Shown: piece by piece, positions 33,245 through 42,500 of the stretch
Layout: every line of letters starts with the position of its first letter
Numbering within the stretch: position 1 is the first letter of the stretch
NCBI RefSeq assembly: GCF_028583425.1
Contig: NC_072802.1
Span: forward strand, 18,733,926-18,797,925
DNA length: 64,000 nucleotides
Reading direction: 5' to 3'
DNA from: Eublepharis macularius
Taxonomy: Eukaryota > Chordata > Lepidosauria > Squamata > Eublepharidae
Notes under the pieces: generated by a model
What the model was told of the DNA's origin: nothing
The model's database searches: none
The model's input: the letters and a program-made list of their open reading frames with translations, nothing else
Translations under genes and position numbers: made by a program

Positions 33245-34065
33245 TAGAGATGGGCATGATAGGCATTACAATCGAAAAATACCCACGATAATGGCGATCG
33301 TGCAATTGGGACCTGGCGGATCGGTGCCATCCACAGCGACCGATCCAGCATTCGGGGTGTGTGTGTGCTTGATTGGGGCGATCGGGCTCGGATTGGGAAG
33401 CTAGACACACAGGCACCAGCAATCTATTCCCCTGGCAACGGAGCCAGGGGAATGTCTGAGCTGTGTTTGCCCTCCTTCTGTCGCCCTGGAAACCCAAATG
33501 GAAGTCCAGCTTGCCTTGATCAGCAGGGCTTCCTTCCAACCATGGAGCAGCAAAGCACTCACCAGTTGGGAGAAGACACCCAGGGGAGGGAGGGAGAAGG
33601 GGATGTTCTGTAGCCATGGGCACTCCAATCTCATCCCTGCAAACCCTGATAGGCAGCTCTGACGGCCAAACACAGACAAGCAGCCAGACCCCCTGCCCCC
33701 TGAGGGCTCGCCGCCATCTCCCCGTGCCTGCCGGGCCCGGCGGTCGCCGTCTTTACCCACCATTCATTTCTTGCCAGCACGCTCCTTTTTGGCCTGGCGG
33801 GCGGGCACATGGGGGGTGCCACCGTCAAGCAGCCAGACCCCCTGCCCCCTAAGGGGAGGCAGCTCGTCGCCACCTCCCCGTGCCCGCCAGGCCCGGTGGT
33901 CGCTGCCACCACCCACATTCCCACATAGCTGGGAACAGCGGGGCGCCCCTCCACTTTGGCCTCCCCAATCACGGATCAGAAACGGGAGATGATCGGTGTG
34001 GATTGCTAGTTCAGGATCCACGATCAGCTTGGTCGGTAATTTTTTTTGGATCGTGCCCACCTCTA
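33245..34065. mobile_element. hAT-type DNA transposon, TAGAGATGGGCATGAT ends
   Basis: 821 bp with 16-bp terminal inverted repeats TAGAGATGGGCATGAT / ATCGTGCCCACCTCTA. A perfect 8-bp target duplication GTTACAAC (33237-33244 and 34066-34073) makes hAT firm. Internally a GC-rich block with 'agcagccagaccccctgccc' is duplicated (about 33679 and 33829). No transposase motif was recognised. Confidence 0.88.
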
Positions 34066-34200
34066 GTTACAACACCGCTGTAAGGAGCTGGGCATTCATG
34101 CCACAGGAAAGAATCCTGTTTTATATCTTGATGTGCTCTGATCTGAGCCTGTTTCACAGAAAGAGCAGAATACAAGTGCAATAAAATAAATAAATAAAGT

Positions 34201-34589
34201 GATAACGGTCAAAGGAATTTATTGAAATTGCTTTAGTCAGTGTGGAGGATAATATCAGCTGCTTTGGGTCAACACTGGAAAGACAGGCGAGGTATAAATT
34301 ATAAACAAATGTGCATACATCTGTATTCCCATCCATTATATAGCCGTTGGATCTCCCAGGCACTCTCTGTCATGGTCTTTATGCAGTACATTTGTGGAAT
34401 GAAGAGTTACACTGGCACCAAATTCACCTCCCTCCCATGAATATATAGGTTTGCACTCTGTGAGGTGCCTTATGCCATCAGACTTTTGTTCCATCCATGA
34501 TCTTAGTATTATTTACCACAGCAGCAGTACAGTAAAAATCATGTTTTAAAAATCGCAGCAGGACAGTATATATTTCCAATCAGTCTGTC
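34201..34589. other. intergenic, no gene recognised
   Basis: No repeat ends or exon were recognised. Confidence 0.35.
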
Positions 34590-34990
34590 AGGCTGTGCGC
34601 TCGGGGAGTTGGAGCCTGTGAGGGGGGGCTCACCCTGCAGGATAGCCCCTAGGTCGGGTCAGGCCCCTGGGCGGATCTCAGAATAGGGGAGGAGGGGGGT
34701 TCACTTCACCCTCTCTCCACTCGGCTTGGCAGCAGTTCCCCAGTAGGGCTTCTGGTTCTCGCTCACTCTCTCTGTATCCGTCCTCTGCTCACCTTCACCC
34801 ACTTCCTCCCTGACCTGCCTGTTGGACCTCCCTTTATAGGGGCTTCCCTGGGTATTGGCCCTCCTCTCCCCCAAGCTCCCACCCATGCCTTCCTCCCTCC
34901 TGGGCATGACTGGCTCCTGGCCCAACCGGGGGCTCTGGGATTGGCTCAGTGCATCCTCCGTCCTGCCTTCCCAACCTATAAAGAACCTAT
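34590..34990 (-). mobile_element. possible solo LTR or promoter-like fossil
   Basis: Read on the minus strand it has a CCAAT box (about 34940), a CCTATAAAGG TATA box (about 34843-34834), then a purine-rich leader with 'agagagagtgagcgagaacc'. This is the order of an LTR or a TATA promoter. A 'cctataaagaa' repeat (34975-34995) flanks the right side. Ends and a target duplication are not clear. If it is an LTR it is an isolated, inert one. Confidence 0.35.
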
Positions 34991-35990
34991 AAAGAAATGG
35001 ATCTAGCTTGCCCTTCTACTGTATCCACATGACCAGAACACTGATGTCCAACAACCTGATAAATGGACAATAATCATGCAACGCTATGTGTACTTCCCTG
35101 AGAATATCCTTTGTTAACCACAGCAATACTTACTTTTGAGAAAAGGTGCATAGGCTGGGCTGCAACTCCTTCAGCTGCAACTCGTTCAGCATCTTCAAAT
35201 GACATGAAACGGCTTTTACAAAAGGATACACAAAAGCCTGCCAAAACCAAAGAGGGGTTTTTTGGTGGTTCTTAGCAGCGCATTTCCTGTTTAGGGAAAT
35301 CAGGCATTTCTCACTGGCCAGTCCAAGAGGTTTAAGTTCTGAGAGGGGCAGTGATGGTTGATCTTATAAGAACAACAACTATGTGTGTCATGTAACAGAT
35401 GACACACCCTGCATATAGACCATCAGTGTAAAATAACGTGTGTGTATGGTAATTTTCCATTGAAACAACAGAAGACTAAACCACATAAAGAATATGACAG
35501 GAATGTCACAAAGGAATAATACAAAAATAATTTACACTGTTCACTCTTAGAAATAACACAAAGAGCAAACACATCAACACAATATATATATTGTATAGAT
35601 TGTCCATTGCAGAAAGTAAGAAATGGACTCTGATTCCGCCCCCCCCCACAAATAGTCCTAAATTCTATTCTTTTAATTTTTTTTACTATAAATAACAAGT
35701 AATATAGAGTGCAAATAAAGAACAACATTCTTACAGTCTCTATAATTAAAGGTTTTTAGAAAACCTTTTAATTAAAAATTCTCTCCGTTGTTGAAACCAT
35801 ATTGGATGTTTCATCTTCACCATCAATAAAGTATTCTAGGCTCCCCTTTGCCATTCCTCAGTGGATATAAAACATCTGTTTCCCCCACAGAACCATCTCA
35901 ATCCTTATGGTAACATATCAGTTACTAAATCTCTTGTTTCCTTTCCACTGCATGAAGACTGGTTTTTTGAAAGTTCTGCTTCTGGAAAAA
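34991..35990. other. AT-rich intergenic sequence
   Basis: No gene was recognised. A small perfect-looking hairpin (arms around 'attaaaggtttt' and 'aaaaccttttaat') lies at about 35743-35773. Confidence 0.4.
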
Positions 35991-35991
35991 T

Positions 35992-36081
35992 TACAGTGCA
36001 ATCCTAAACAAAGTTATGCCTTATAAGTCCTTTGACTTGAATGAATTGAGAAGGGTATGACTCTGTTTAGGACTGCGCTGA
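35992..36081. mobile_element. small palindromic MITE, ACAGTGCAATCCTAA family (copy 1)
   Basis: Ends TACAGTGCAATCCTAAACAA and 'tgtttaggactgcgctg' are inverted repeats. The same family is seen at 54500-55743, where a Penelope-like element splits it. About 90 bp, non-coding. Confidence 0.65.
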
Positions 36082-36304
36082 CAATTAACTTTATTTTGTA
36101 TTGGATGAAATGATACATATAAAAATAATGAATCACAATATTACACTTGCATGCATACCTAACAACAAACCAATTTTTGTTTCTTGCCTATAAACTTTCC
36201 TTCATTAGTTGGGCAGCTGACAGAGGAGCATTTTATAAAACTCCACTCAGTCAGATTTACCTGGCACTTACATTGACTCCTGGTGAAATCCACCCTCTTT
36301 ACTT

Positions 36305-36655
36305 ATGTTTTTTTTCTTTCTCTCAAAAAATTTATTAAAGTGCAACAATACATAGCCAGAATCAGTATACAGAGCAAACAACAAATCCAGTTCACACATT
36401 AAAAACAAATGAACGGAGAGAATGTACAAACTTATAATTATTCCTTTCTTATCCATTACTTTCTTTTTTTAAAAATAACTTTTATTAAATATAAAAATAT
36501 AACAAGAACAACGAACATTAAACAACAAATACATAGGGTAACATAATAGTTATACAAGATTGCAGGTTACAAAAACTATTTAAAACACTTGTTTACTGTC
36601 GCCTACAGTTTGCAAAACACAAAGGAAAATGCACAATATGCTGGTATAGTTTACT
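36305..36655 (-). mobile_element. two short L1-type 3' ends in tandem
   Basis: Two T-rich starts ('ctctcaaaaaatttattaaa' at about 36322 and 'ctttttttaaaaataacttt' at about 36465) are each followed by A-rich reverse-oriented L1 3' UTR-like sequence containing 'tataacaagaacaacgaaca'. 5'-truncated, no coding. Confidence 0.5.
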
Positions 36656-36784
36656 TATGTTTTTAATCACATCTTGATCAAGGACAAGTAATTTTTTAAG
36701 TTCTAGTTTTATTGGATTGGTTACATATGTTTCAACTGAATGTTATTCTTTTACTGTTTTAAGCAGCTGTTTTACTCTTGTTAG

Positions 36785-36984
36785 CTGGAACTATGCCTTG
36801 GTGGCAGAAATATGGGATTAGAATCTTAAATAAATGGACAGAACCAAAAAAGGTCTATAATCTGAGAGAAGTGGGACAAGATGTTAATGTCTCTCTCCAC
36901 GCCGCTGCCACATTTGCCAGAAAGAGTGCAAAGAGACCACTTGTCTGGCCTAAGCAGACAAAGTCAATTGAAAAAAGTAAATAA
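36785..36984 (+). CDS. exon-like open segment, unknown protein
   Basis: Open on the plus strand from a TTGTTAG acceptor at 36784. It reads GTMPWWQKYGIRILNKWTEP and continues through a basic stretch KSAKRPLVWPKQTKS to a stop at 36982-36984. An alternative GTAAAT donor lies at 36977. Composition is protein-like (codon-position pattern, no low complexity) and differs from the surrounding AT-rich repeats. I do not recognise the family. It could be a last exon, a processed fragment or chance. It lies about 4 kb upstream of SH3BGRL on the same strand. Confidence 0.3.
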
Positions 36985-37200
36985 AAACAAACCCAGATAT
37001 TAATATAATTAAATTGGATTTTTAATTTTAAAAAAACATTTCAGTTCAGTTGTTTGTTGAATTACAAGCATACCTAAATATTCATAAATTCTGAAAATCC
37101 TTGATGCTGTATGAAACACATGGATAGCATATCACGCTATGTGAATGAATCAGGGACAGAAATATGCAATTTTTTAGGTGTTACAAATGTTAGTAACAAT

Positions 37201-37519
37201 CAGGGCTTTTTTTTCAGCGGGAACACGGCAGAACGGAGTTCCAGAACCTCTTAAAAATGGTCACATGGCCGGTGGCCCCGCCCCCTGATCTCCTGACAGA
37301 GGGGAGTTTACATTGCCCTCCATGCTGCCAAGCGGTGCGGAGGGCCATCTGAACTCCCCTCTGTCTGGAGATCAGGGGGCGGGGCCACCGGCCATGTGAC
37401 CTTTTTCGCCGAGGGCAATTTAAACTTTAAAAAACTCCCCCCTTGTTTCAGATGACCCAAAGTGACATCATTGTGCAGTCTTGAGTTCCACCACCTTTTT
37501 TCCCAGAAAAAAAGCCCTG
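37201..37519. mobile_element. palindromic hAT-type MITE, CAGGGC family, copy 6 (long form)
   Basis: 319 bp. Perfect 8-bp target duplication GTAACAAT (37193-37200 and 37520-37527). Carries the extra segment 'agtgacatcattgtgcagtc' that marks the long subfamily. Confidence 0.92.
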
Positions 37520-37699
37520 GTAACAATATAATATGATAGGTCATGGATTGTTTCTTATTTGGATGGAGAATAATCATTCTGCCCAGTAATTGTCTGCAAT
37601 ATTCTGAGTACCTTTTCTTCACGTGGTCTTGCTTTAGCGTCCTTATGTGTGTACTCATCCTACAGCACAGAAATTGTGAATTGAAATTCTGCAGTGCAA

Positions 37700-37815
37700 A
37701 AGACACGTGGACTGCATGATGGGAAGTCTGGGACTAAGCTCCGGGGTGGTATAAACATCCCTGCAATGGGAAGTCTGGGACTATGCTCCTGCGTGATATA
37801 AAAGCGCCATTTAGT
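37700..37815 (+). promoter_or_regulatory. duplicated promoter-like segment with TATA boxes
   Basis: Two tandem copies of about 54 bp share 'tgggaagtctgggactaagc'/'tgggaagtctgggactatgc'. Each is followed by a TATA-like box, 'gtataaac' in the first and 'gatataaaag' at about 37795 in the second. 'gcatgatgggaa' at about 37717 resembles a ZNF143-type core in reverse. It sits just upstream of the exon-like segments at 37867 and 38130. Confidence 0.4.
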
Positions 37816-37866
37816 TGCAAACATGCCATTTATTAGACAAGCCTATTGATATGCATGCTTGTTCAG

Positions 37867-37989
37867 GAAATATATGAACAAGGAAGTTGGAAACTGGATT
37901 TAAATCCAATTTTTGTTGGTGGTCCAGAGAGAGATTTAGTGGTACCCATCTACAATTCTGATAGCTCATTTGCAAAGCTTCCAGAAAAA
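37867..37989 (+). CDS. exon-like segment, unknown protein
   Basis: Bounded by a CTTGTTCAG acceptor (ending 37866) and a strong AAA|GTGAGT donor at 37990. In phase 0 it encodes 41 residues beginning EIYEQGSWKLDLNPIFVGGP and ending in FAKLPEK. The next candidate exon (38130) is in the matching phase. I do not recognise the family. RNA evidence would be decisive. Confidence 0.4.
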
Positions 37990-38129
37990 GTGAGTTGCTC
38001 ATTTTTCGTTCTGTATAGTTTTTTTTTAAAAAAATATGGCCTAATAGCTGAAATGGAAATCCAGTTAAAAAATGACTCATGTCCACCTTCTGCACCTTAT
38101 TAACAACTAGGGCTTTCTTTCCTTGCAGG

Positions 38130-38266
38130 ATGCCTGGGCCATAATAGCTGGAAGACAAGCAGCAATTTACCTGGTGAATCTTTTTCGAGTGTTTATAGGC
38201 ATGCATTTATCTGATTTTCTGTTTCACACTCAGTTGTTAAAAGCACAAGGGGGGGCATGGTGGTAG
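38130..38266 (+). CDS. exon-like segment, unknown protein
   Basis: A textbook acceptor (GGCTTTCTTTCCTTGCAG, ending 38129) opens an in-phase reading DAWAIIAGRQAAIYLVNLFR followed by VFIGMHLSDF and a stop near 38266. It fits in phase with the preceding exon-like segment at 37867-37989. The hydrophobic run could be a membrane segment. No AATAAA signal follows closely. Family unknown. Confidence 0.38.
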
Positions 38267-38379
38267 AAGGGAAAACACTTTGAGCATGTTAGGAGTAATT
38301 TCATTTAGTTCACTTTGCATGGAAGGAGCCTTGGCACAAAAGGCGCAGGCTTCTCCAGTTACAAATTGCGGAGGAAATG

Positions 38380-38590
38380 GGAATGTGTCAGACTAAGATG
38401 ATGTGGGAGCTGGGAGTCTCTCTAGGAAGGGAGTTCCACAGTTGGTGGTGCCACAACTGAGAAGGCCCCCTCCATGGCTGCCACCCACCTAATCTCAGGA
38501 GGCAGGGGCACCCAAAGCAGAGCCTTGGAAGATGACCATAGTGGTTGGGTAGATTTGTATGGGACCAGATTTCTCTGCTTGAGACCCTGA
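38380..38590 (-). mobile_element. L2/CR1-like LINE fragment
   Basis: The plus strand shows 'gggagttccacagttggtgg', 'ccacaactgagaaggccccc' and 'gctgccacccacctaatctc', the reverse complement of the 3' coding part of squamate L2-type LINEs. Confidence 0.6.
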
Positions 38591-38591
38591 G

Positions 38592-38661
38592 GGTCACTGC
38601 CGGTCAGAGTAAAAATACTGGATTATTTGGACCAATCGTCTGATTCTGTATAAGGTAGCCT
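38592..38661 (+). mobile_element. tRNA-derived SINE (GTGGCTCAGTGGTAGAGC family), 3' end
   Basis: Reads 'cactgccggtcagagtaaaa ... ggaccaatcgtctgattctg ... tataaggtagcct'. MITE copy 7 is inserted exactly at its 3' end. Confidence 0.6.
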
Positions 38662-38948
38662 CAGGGCTTTTTTTCAGCTGGAATGTGGTGGAATGGAGTT
38701 CCGGCACCTCTTAAAAATGGTCACATGGCCAGTGGCCCCGCCCCCTGATCTCCAGACACAGGGGAGTTTAGATTTCCCTCCACGCACCTCTGTCTGCAGA
38801 TCAAAGGGCAGGGCCACCGGCCATGGGACCATTTTCACTGAGGGCAATTTAAACTTTAAAAATCTTCCCCTCGTTCCAGCTGACCCAAAGTGATGTCATT
38901 GTGCGGTCTTGAGTTCCACCACCTCTTTTCCCAGAAAAAAAAGCCCTG
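38662..38948. mobile_element. palindromic hAT-type MITE, CAGGGC family, copy 7 (long form)
   Basis: 287 bp. Perfect 8-bp target duplication GGTAGCCT (38654-38661 and 38949-38956). Part of one palindrome arm is deleted, but the long-form 'agtgatgtcattgtgcggtc' block is present. Confidence 0.92.
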
Positions 38949-39232
38949 GGTAGCCTTAACTTATTACATCACATTCCAAAGCAGAAAGTTAGGCCTTGAC
39001 AAAGGGCATCTCACAGTTTTACAAGTGTTGGTAAGTATTTGGTTAGCAATCAAGCAGGGAAGTCCCTGGTGCCACTAATCCACTTTGGATCCAACAATAC
39101 TTTTTGACCAGCTGTTTTGCTACGTGCTTTGCCCCTTTCTGTGTGATACAGACTTCAACACAGCCCGTTTTCACTGTACAGAGCGCTTCGCAGCACAGCT
39201 GTCTAGGCACGCACAACATCACTTCTTGTTGA

Positions 39233-39490
39233 GAGCCAGTTTGGTGTAGTGGTTAAGAGCACGGGACTCTAATCTGGAGAAGCCGGGTTTGATTCCCCAC
39301 TCCTCCACTTGAAGCCAGCTGGGTGGCCTTGGGCGAGTCACAGTTCTTTGGAACTCTCTCAGCCTCACCCACCTCACAGGGTGATTGTTGTGGGGTAAAA
39401 ATAACATACTTTGTAAACCGATCTGAGTGGGCATATACAAAGGGCGGTATATAAATCGAATGTTATTATTATGATTGTTATTATTGTTGT
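39233..39490 (+). mobile_element. Sauria-type tRNA SINE
   Basis: Full-length plus-strand copy: 'gagccagtttggtgtagtgg', 'gccgggtttgattccccact', 'gaagccagctgggtggcctt', 'cacctcacagggtgattgtt', tail 'gggcggtatataaatcg' and a (TTA/GTT)n end. Confidence 0.88.
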
Positions 39491-39504
39491 ACACTGGAAG
39501 GAAG

Positions 39505-39890
39505 AGGTGGCAAAGAGAAACAGAAGGCTGGCACTCTGAGTGGGTTTGAGGCCAAGGCACTTGAAGGGCTGCACTTCTTCCCATATTGTCCAGCCCATCA
39601 GGCAAGATGTGCCTGCAGAGATGAAGTGAGTGGTGATCAGGCGCAGGGCATTTTCAGTGGTGACACCTCTCCTTTGGAATTCTCTCCCCCTTAATGCCTG
39701 CCTGGTACCTACTCAGTTCTCTTTTTGGTACCATGCTAAAACATTTCGTTTCAGCCAGGCTTTTAAAACTTAGGGTTTCCATCTTTTAAAGGCTATTTTT
39801 ATGTCCTGCTTCTAGCTACAGATCTTTTTATTGGTAAAATTTAAGGCTGCTGAAGGTTGTTTTATGCTCTTGGCTTGATTTTTTTTTTTT
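39505..39890 (+). mobile_element. L2/CR1-like LINE, 3' fragment
   Basis: Contains 'tgatcaggcgcagggcattt', 'cagtggtgacacctctcctt', 'tggaattctctcccccttaa' and 'cagccaggcttttaaaactt', the conserved 3' coding and UTR blocks of squamate L2-type LINEs. No open frame. Confidence 0.65.
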
Positions 39891-39894
39891 ACAA

Positions 39895-40290
39895 CTGGTC
39901 TCTGGAGAGGTGTAGTTTTTTTCTAAATAAAATCCATGTAAGTTCCATATAGAGGTCTACAGGAGCTGCTAAAGGGTTTTTTATATATACCTGGAGAGGT
40001 ATCGGGTTTTTTTCCTCAATAAAATCCACTTAAGTTCCATGTAGAATTCGCTGGGATGCTGATAAAGGTTGTTTTATGTGGAATTTTTTGTACCAGTGGT
40101 CTCTGGAGAGGTATAATTTCTAAACAAAATCCATGTAAGTTCCATGTAGAGTTCTATGGGATGTTGCTCAAACCTTGCTTTATACTTATCCTTATTATTA
40201 GGTACTGTTGGTCTCTGGCAAGGAGAGGTGTCCTTTTTCCAAATAAAACCCACATAAGCTCCACATGGAGTTCCCTGCGATGCCACCGCG
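39895..40290 (+). repeat. diverged tandem repeat, about 95-115-bp unit, four copies
   Basis: Each unit begins near 'ggtctctggagaggtgtag' (39897, 39990, 40099, 40210). It then carries 'aataaaatccatgtaagttc' and 'catgtagagttctatgggat' variants. Divergence between units is substantial. The array lies directly upstream of the SH3BGRL CpG island. Confidence 0.75.
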
Positions 40291-40297
40291 TCGAGTC

Positions 40298-40421
40298 TCA
40301 GGGCCAAGCTACACATGACGAATGACACTTGAACAGCAAGTGTATTTCTCCCTGTTCACTTGCCCTCCACTCAATCCACTTGCCGTTCAAGTGTCATTCG
40401 TCACTTGTAGCTTGGCCCTCA
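40298..40421. mobile_element. foldback MITE with TCAGGGCCAAGCTACA ends
   Basis: Arms of about 35 bp. The left arm begins TCAGGGCCAAGCTACA and continues 'catgacgaatgacacttgaac'. The right arm is its complement, ending 'tgtagcttggccctca'. It is about 124 bp, abutting the SH3BGRL CpG island. A target duplication is not clear. Confidence 0.75.
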
Positions 40422-40439
40422 GTTCTGCCCCAATCGGCC

Positions 40440-41240
40440 TTGAGGCCACTGTTTCCCACTCTCCCATGTGCAAGGGGAAGAGGAGAAGAGCGGCCTACCT
40501 TCCAGGGCCGTTGTAAGGATTCTAACCGGAGGCGGCGCGCACAACAGCCCCAGGCGACCTCCGCCCAGAGCCCCTCTCCCATCCCCGCGCCTCCGTGCCG
40601 CGGGGCTTGCTTGCGCCGGGGCCGGCGCGCAACCCCCTTCCCAGCCGAACAAAGGGGCTTCTCTTCCCCTCCCCTCCCCTCCTTTCCCTTCCTCCCGCCC
40701 GGAGCTCCCAGCCACGGCCGCCGCGCATCTCGGCCGGCCAATGGCGAGGCGGCGCCCGCCCTTTGGATGGGGATTGGATCGCGGGGGGGCGGGGGGCGGC
40801 TTCTCCTCGGCTCGCCCGCCGCCCTCGCTCGGCGTCTTCTGGGCTTGCGAGCAGCCGGCGGGTCCTGCGAAAGGCAGAGGAGGCGGAGCTGCGTCTCTCC
40901 CGCGCCGGCGCTGCGTCCTCGCCCGGGATTCAGTTCACTTCGCTTGGCTGCCACGATGGTCGTCAAGGTCTACATCGCTTCTTCCTCCGGCTCGACGAAG
41001 GTAAGCGGCCCGCGGCGGGCGTCTCCCTCCCCGCCCCGCTTGGCGCGCCGGGGAAGTCGCTGTCCGGCCCCGCGTCCCCGCCTGCCTGTGCAGCGCTCGG
41101 GGCGCGCCAGATCCCCCGCCTTGGGAGACCCGAGGGCGGAGGCGGGGGCGCAGCGGGCGGGAGCTGCGCAGAGGCCGCTTGGGTGTGCAGCGAGCGTGGT
41201 CCTGCTGGGGCACTCTCATTAGTTTGCCACCGGAGTCCAG
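40440..41240 (+). promoter_or_regulatory. SH3BGRL: CpG island promoter of SH3BGRL
   Basis: Very GC- and CpG-rich DNA surrounds the first exon. A CCAAT box (GGCCAATGG) lies at 40738-40742, about 215 bp before the start codon, and GC boxes ('gggggggcggggggcgg') lie near 40785-40800. There is no TATA box. The first transcribed base is probably between 40800 and 40900. Long open frames here in all phases are compositional. Confidence 0.85.
40956..41000 (+). CDS. SH3BGRL: SH3BGRL coding exon 1
   Basis: The 15 codons from ATG 40956 encode MVVKVYIASSSGSTK, matching the N-terminus of SH3BGRL, a small (about 114-residue) thioredoxin-fold adaptor-like protein with a proline-rich SH3-binding stretch but no redox CXXC. 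The start is in good Kozak context (GCCACGATGG). The exon ends at a consensus GTAAGC donor (41001), the point where human SH3BGRL exon 1 ends before the KKKQQDV segment. The YIASSSGST residues separate it from SH3BGR (VFVATSSGS), SH3BGRL2 (VFIASSSGF) and SH3BGRL3. Exon 2 was searched for by eye in the remaining 23 kb and not found, consistent with the long first intron of this gene. The neighbour is HMGN5 in divergent orientation, as in mammals. Confidence 0.93.
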
Positions 41241-41400
41241 GGGCGCCTTAGAGACGGACACGATTTCTAGGGTGTGAGCTTTCGGGAATCACAGCGCTCT
41301 TCTTTTCGCTCTGACTCGCGAAAGTTGGCCTTTAAGGTGCCCCTGGACCTGATCCTTGCAAGCACGGCTACCCATCCGAAAATTTCTTCTTAGAAATTTA
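41240..41400 (+). mobile_element. Penelope-type terminal-repeat fragments in opposite orientations
   Basis: 'gtgagctttcgggaatcaca' (about 41275) is followed by 'tcgcgaaagttggcctttaa' and 'ggtgcccctggacctgatcc' (about 41326-41356). The left piece is inverted relative to the right, recalling the inverted ends of the element at 54519-55661. SH3BGRL intron 1. Confidence 0.5.
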
Positions 41401-41525
41401 TTATAACTTTATTTAAAAGAAGAAAAAACAGTAGAAAATGCATAAAGGATCTCGAACAGAATACAGAATAATAGATTTAAGCTACAACAAAAAAATATAA
41501 GCAAGATATAGAATGACTTTCTTCA
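41395..41525 (-). mobile_element. probable short L1-type 3' end
   Basis: 'aaatttattataactttatt' followed by an A-rich reverse-oriented tail region with 'gaagaaaaaacagtagaaaa'. Non-coding and identified by layout only. Confidence 0.35.
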
Positions 41526-41559
41526 GGTATGAGAATCTTCAGTTTCAGTTTCTGGTATC

Positions 41560-41690
41560 TGAAGAAGGGAGCTTTGACTCTTGAAAGCTGACACCCTGAA
41601 AATCTTGTTGGCCTCTAAGGTGCCAGGGGACTCCAGTCTTGCTGTTCTACTGCAGACCAACACAGCTATCCACTTGAAGCTGCCTTATTA
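41560..41690 (+). mobile_element. Penelope-type 3' tail with degenerate hammerhead-like core
   Basis: 'tatctgaagaagggagcttt', 'gactcttgaaagctgacacc', 'ggcctctaaggtgccagggg' and 'ctactgcagaccaacacagc' are the conserved 3' terminal blocks of reptile Penelope-like elements, in order. Confidence 0.65.
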
Positions 41691-42181
41691 CTTGCTACAG
41701 TTGTGATCATCTTTAAAATTTCACCACTGAGGCACACGCAGGCTGCAATTCTGTGCGCACTTACCTGCAAATCAAATGCAGTGAGCGCAGTGGGAGTTTT
41801 TTTGGAGTCTGCACGAGAGTCCTGTATAGACAGAACTGATCACAATTCTGCAAAGTTTTCAGCAGTAGCTGGTCGGAAAAAAGCTTCCATCTGGACGAGA
41901 AGGGGACGGAGGAGGCTTCTGCCACCTTCAGCAAGAAGCGGAAAGCAGCTTGGGGTGCTGTGAATGAGACTGTGGTGGTTTCTGAGGACGTGCAGAGTGC
42001 GTTTCCTTACCTCTGAGTAATATCTTTTTGGATCTGGGGGAGAGACCCTCTAGGCTGGAAACAATGCAAACATGGTGCCTTGCTCTTTCTTAGGAAACAT
42101 GGTAAATCAAGAGTCGTGTTCTTTTAAAGACCTGAGCGCTTCTCTTTCCTCAGCTCTAGAGCTGAAGCGTTACTTTTTCCC

Positions 42182-42500
42182 CAGGGCTTTTTTTCTGAGG
42201 TGGTGGAACTCAGTGGGTTGCCAGCACAGGACCACACAATGATGTCACTTTGGGTCAGCTGGAACAAGGGGGGAGTTTTTTAAAGTTTAAGTCGGGCCTT
42301 GGTGAAAATGGTCACATGGCTGGTGGCCCCGCCCCCGATCTCCAGACAGAGGGGAGTTTAGATTGCCCTCCGCGTGCGTGGAGGGCAATCTCAACTCCCC
42401 TCTGTCTGGAGATCAGGGGGCGGGGCCGCCAGCCATGTGACCATTTTCAAGAGGTGCCGGAATGCCGTTCCACCGCGTTCCAGCTGAAAAAAAAGTCCTG
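42182..42500. mobile_element. palindromic hAT-type MITE, CAGGGC family, copy 8 (long form)
   Basis: 319 bp. The target duplication is decayed (TTTTTCCC / CTTTCCCC). The right end reads AAGTCCTG. Contains the long-form block 'gaccacacaatgatgtcact'. SH3BGRL intron 1. Confidence 0.9.

Larger units (their letters stand above)
31790..34200 (-). pseudogene. gene-like remnant split by two DNA transposons
   Basis: On the minus strand 31790-32020 encodes a Cys-rich stretch with D-N-Y-I-C-G-D-C and C-H-Q-N-C-C-S-Q-D-C. After skipping the transposon at 32107-32981, 32985-33060 encodes a coiled-coil-like NLNQKLQVQYKTLQRRLKRV, reminiscent of the C-terminal coiled coil of THAP-domain proteins. A third piece (34074-34200) follows after the hAT element at 33245-34065 and includes a 'caataaaataaataaataaa' A-rich end. 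This could be a decayed host gene, a processed copy or a transposase remnant. I cannot name it. The pieces lie in different frames and only the lengthy open stretch and the transposon-split layout are direct observations. Confidence 0.3.

Noticed and set aside
40394-41261. Long open frames (up to 297 codons) across the SH3BGRL CpG island
   Set aside because: They are compositional: stop codons are rare in GC-rich DNA. Only the 45-bp exon from 40956 has a recognised protein and splice donor.
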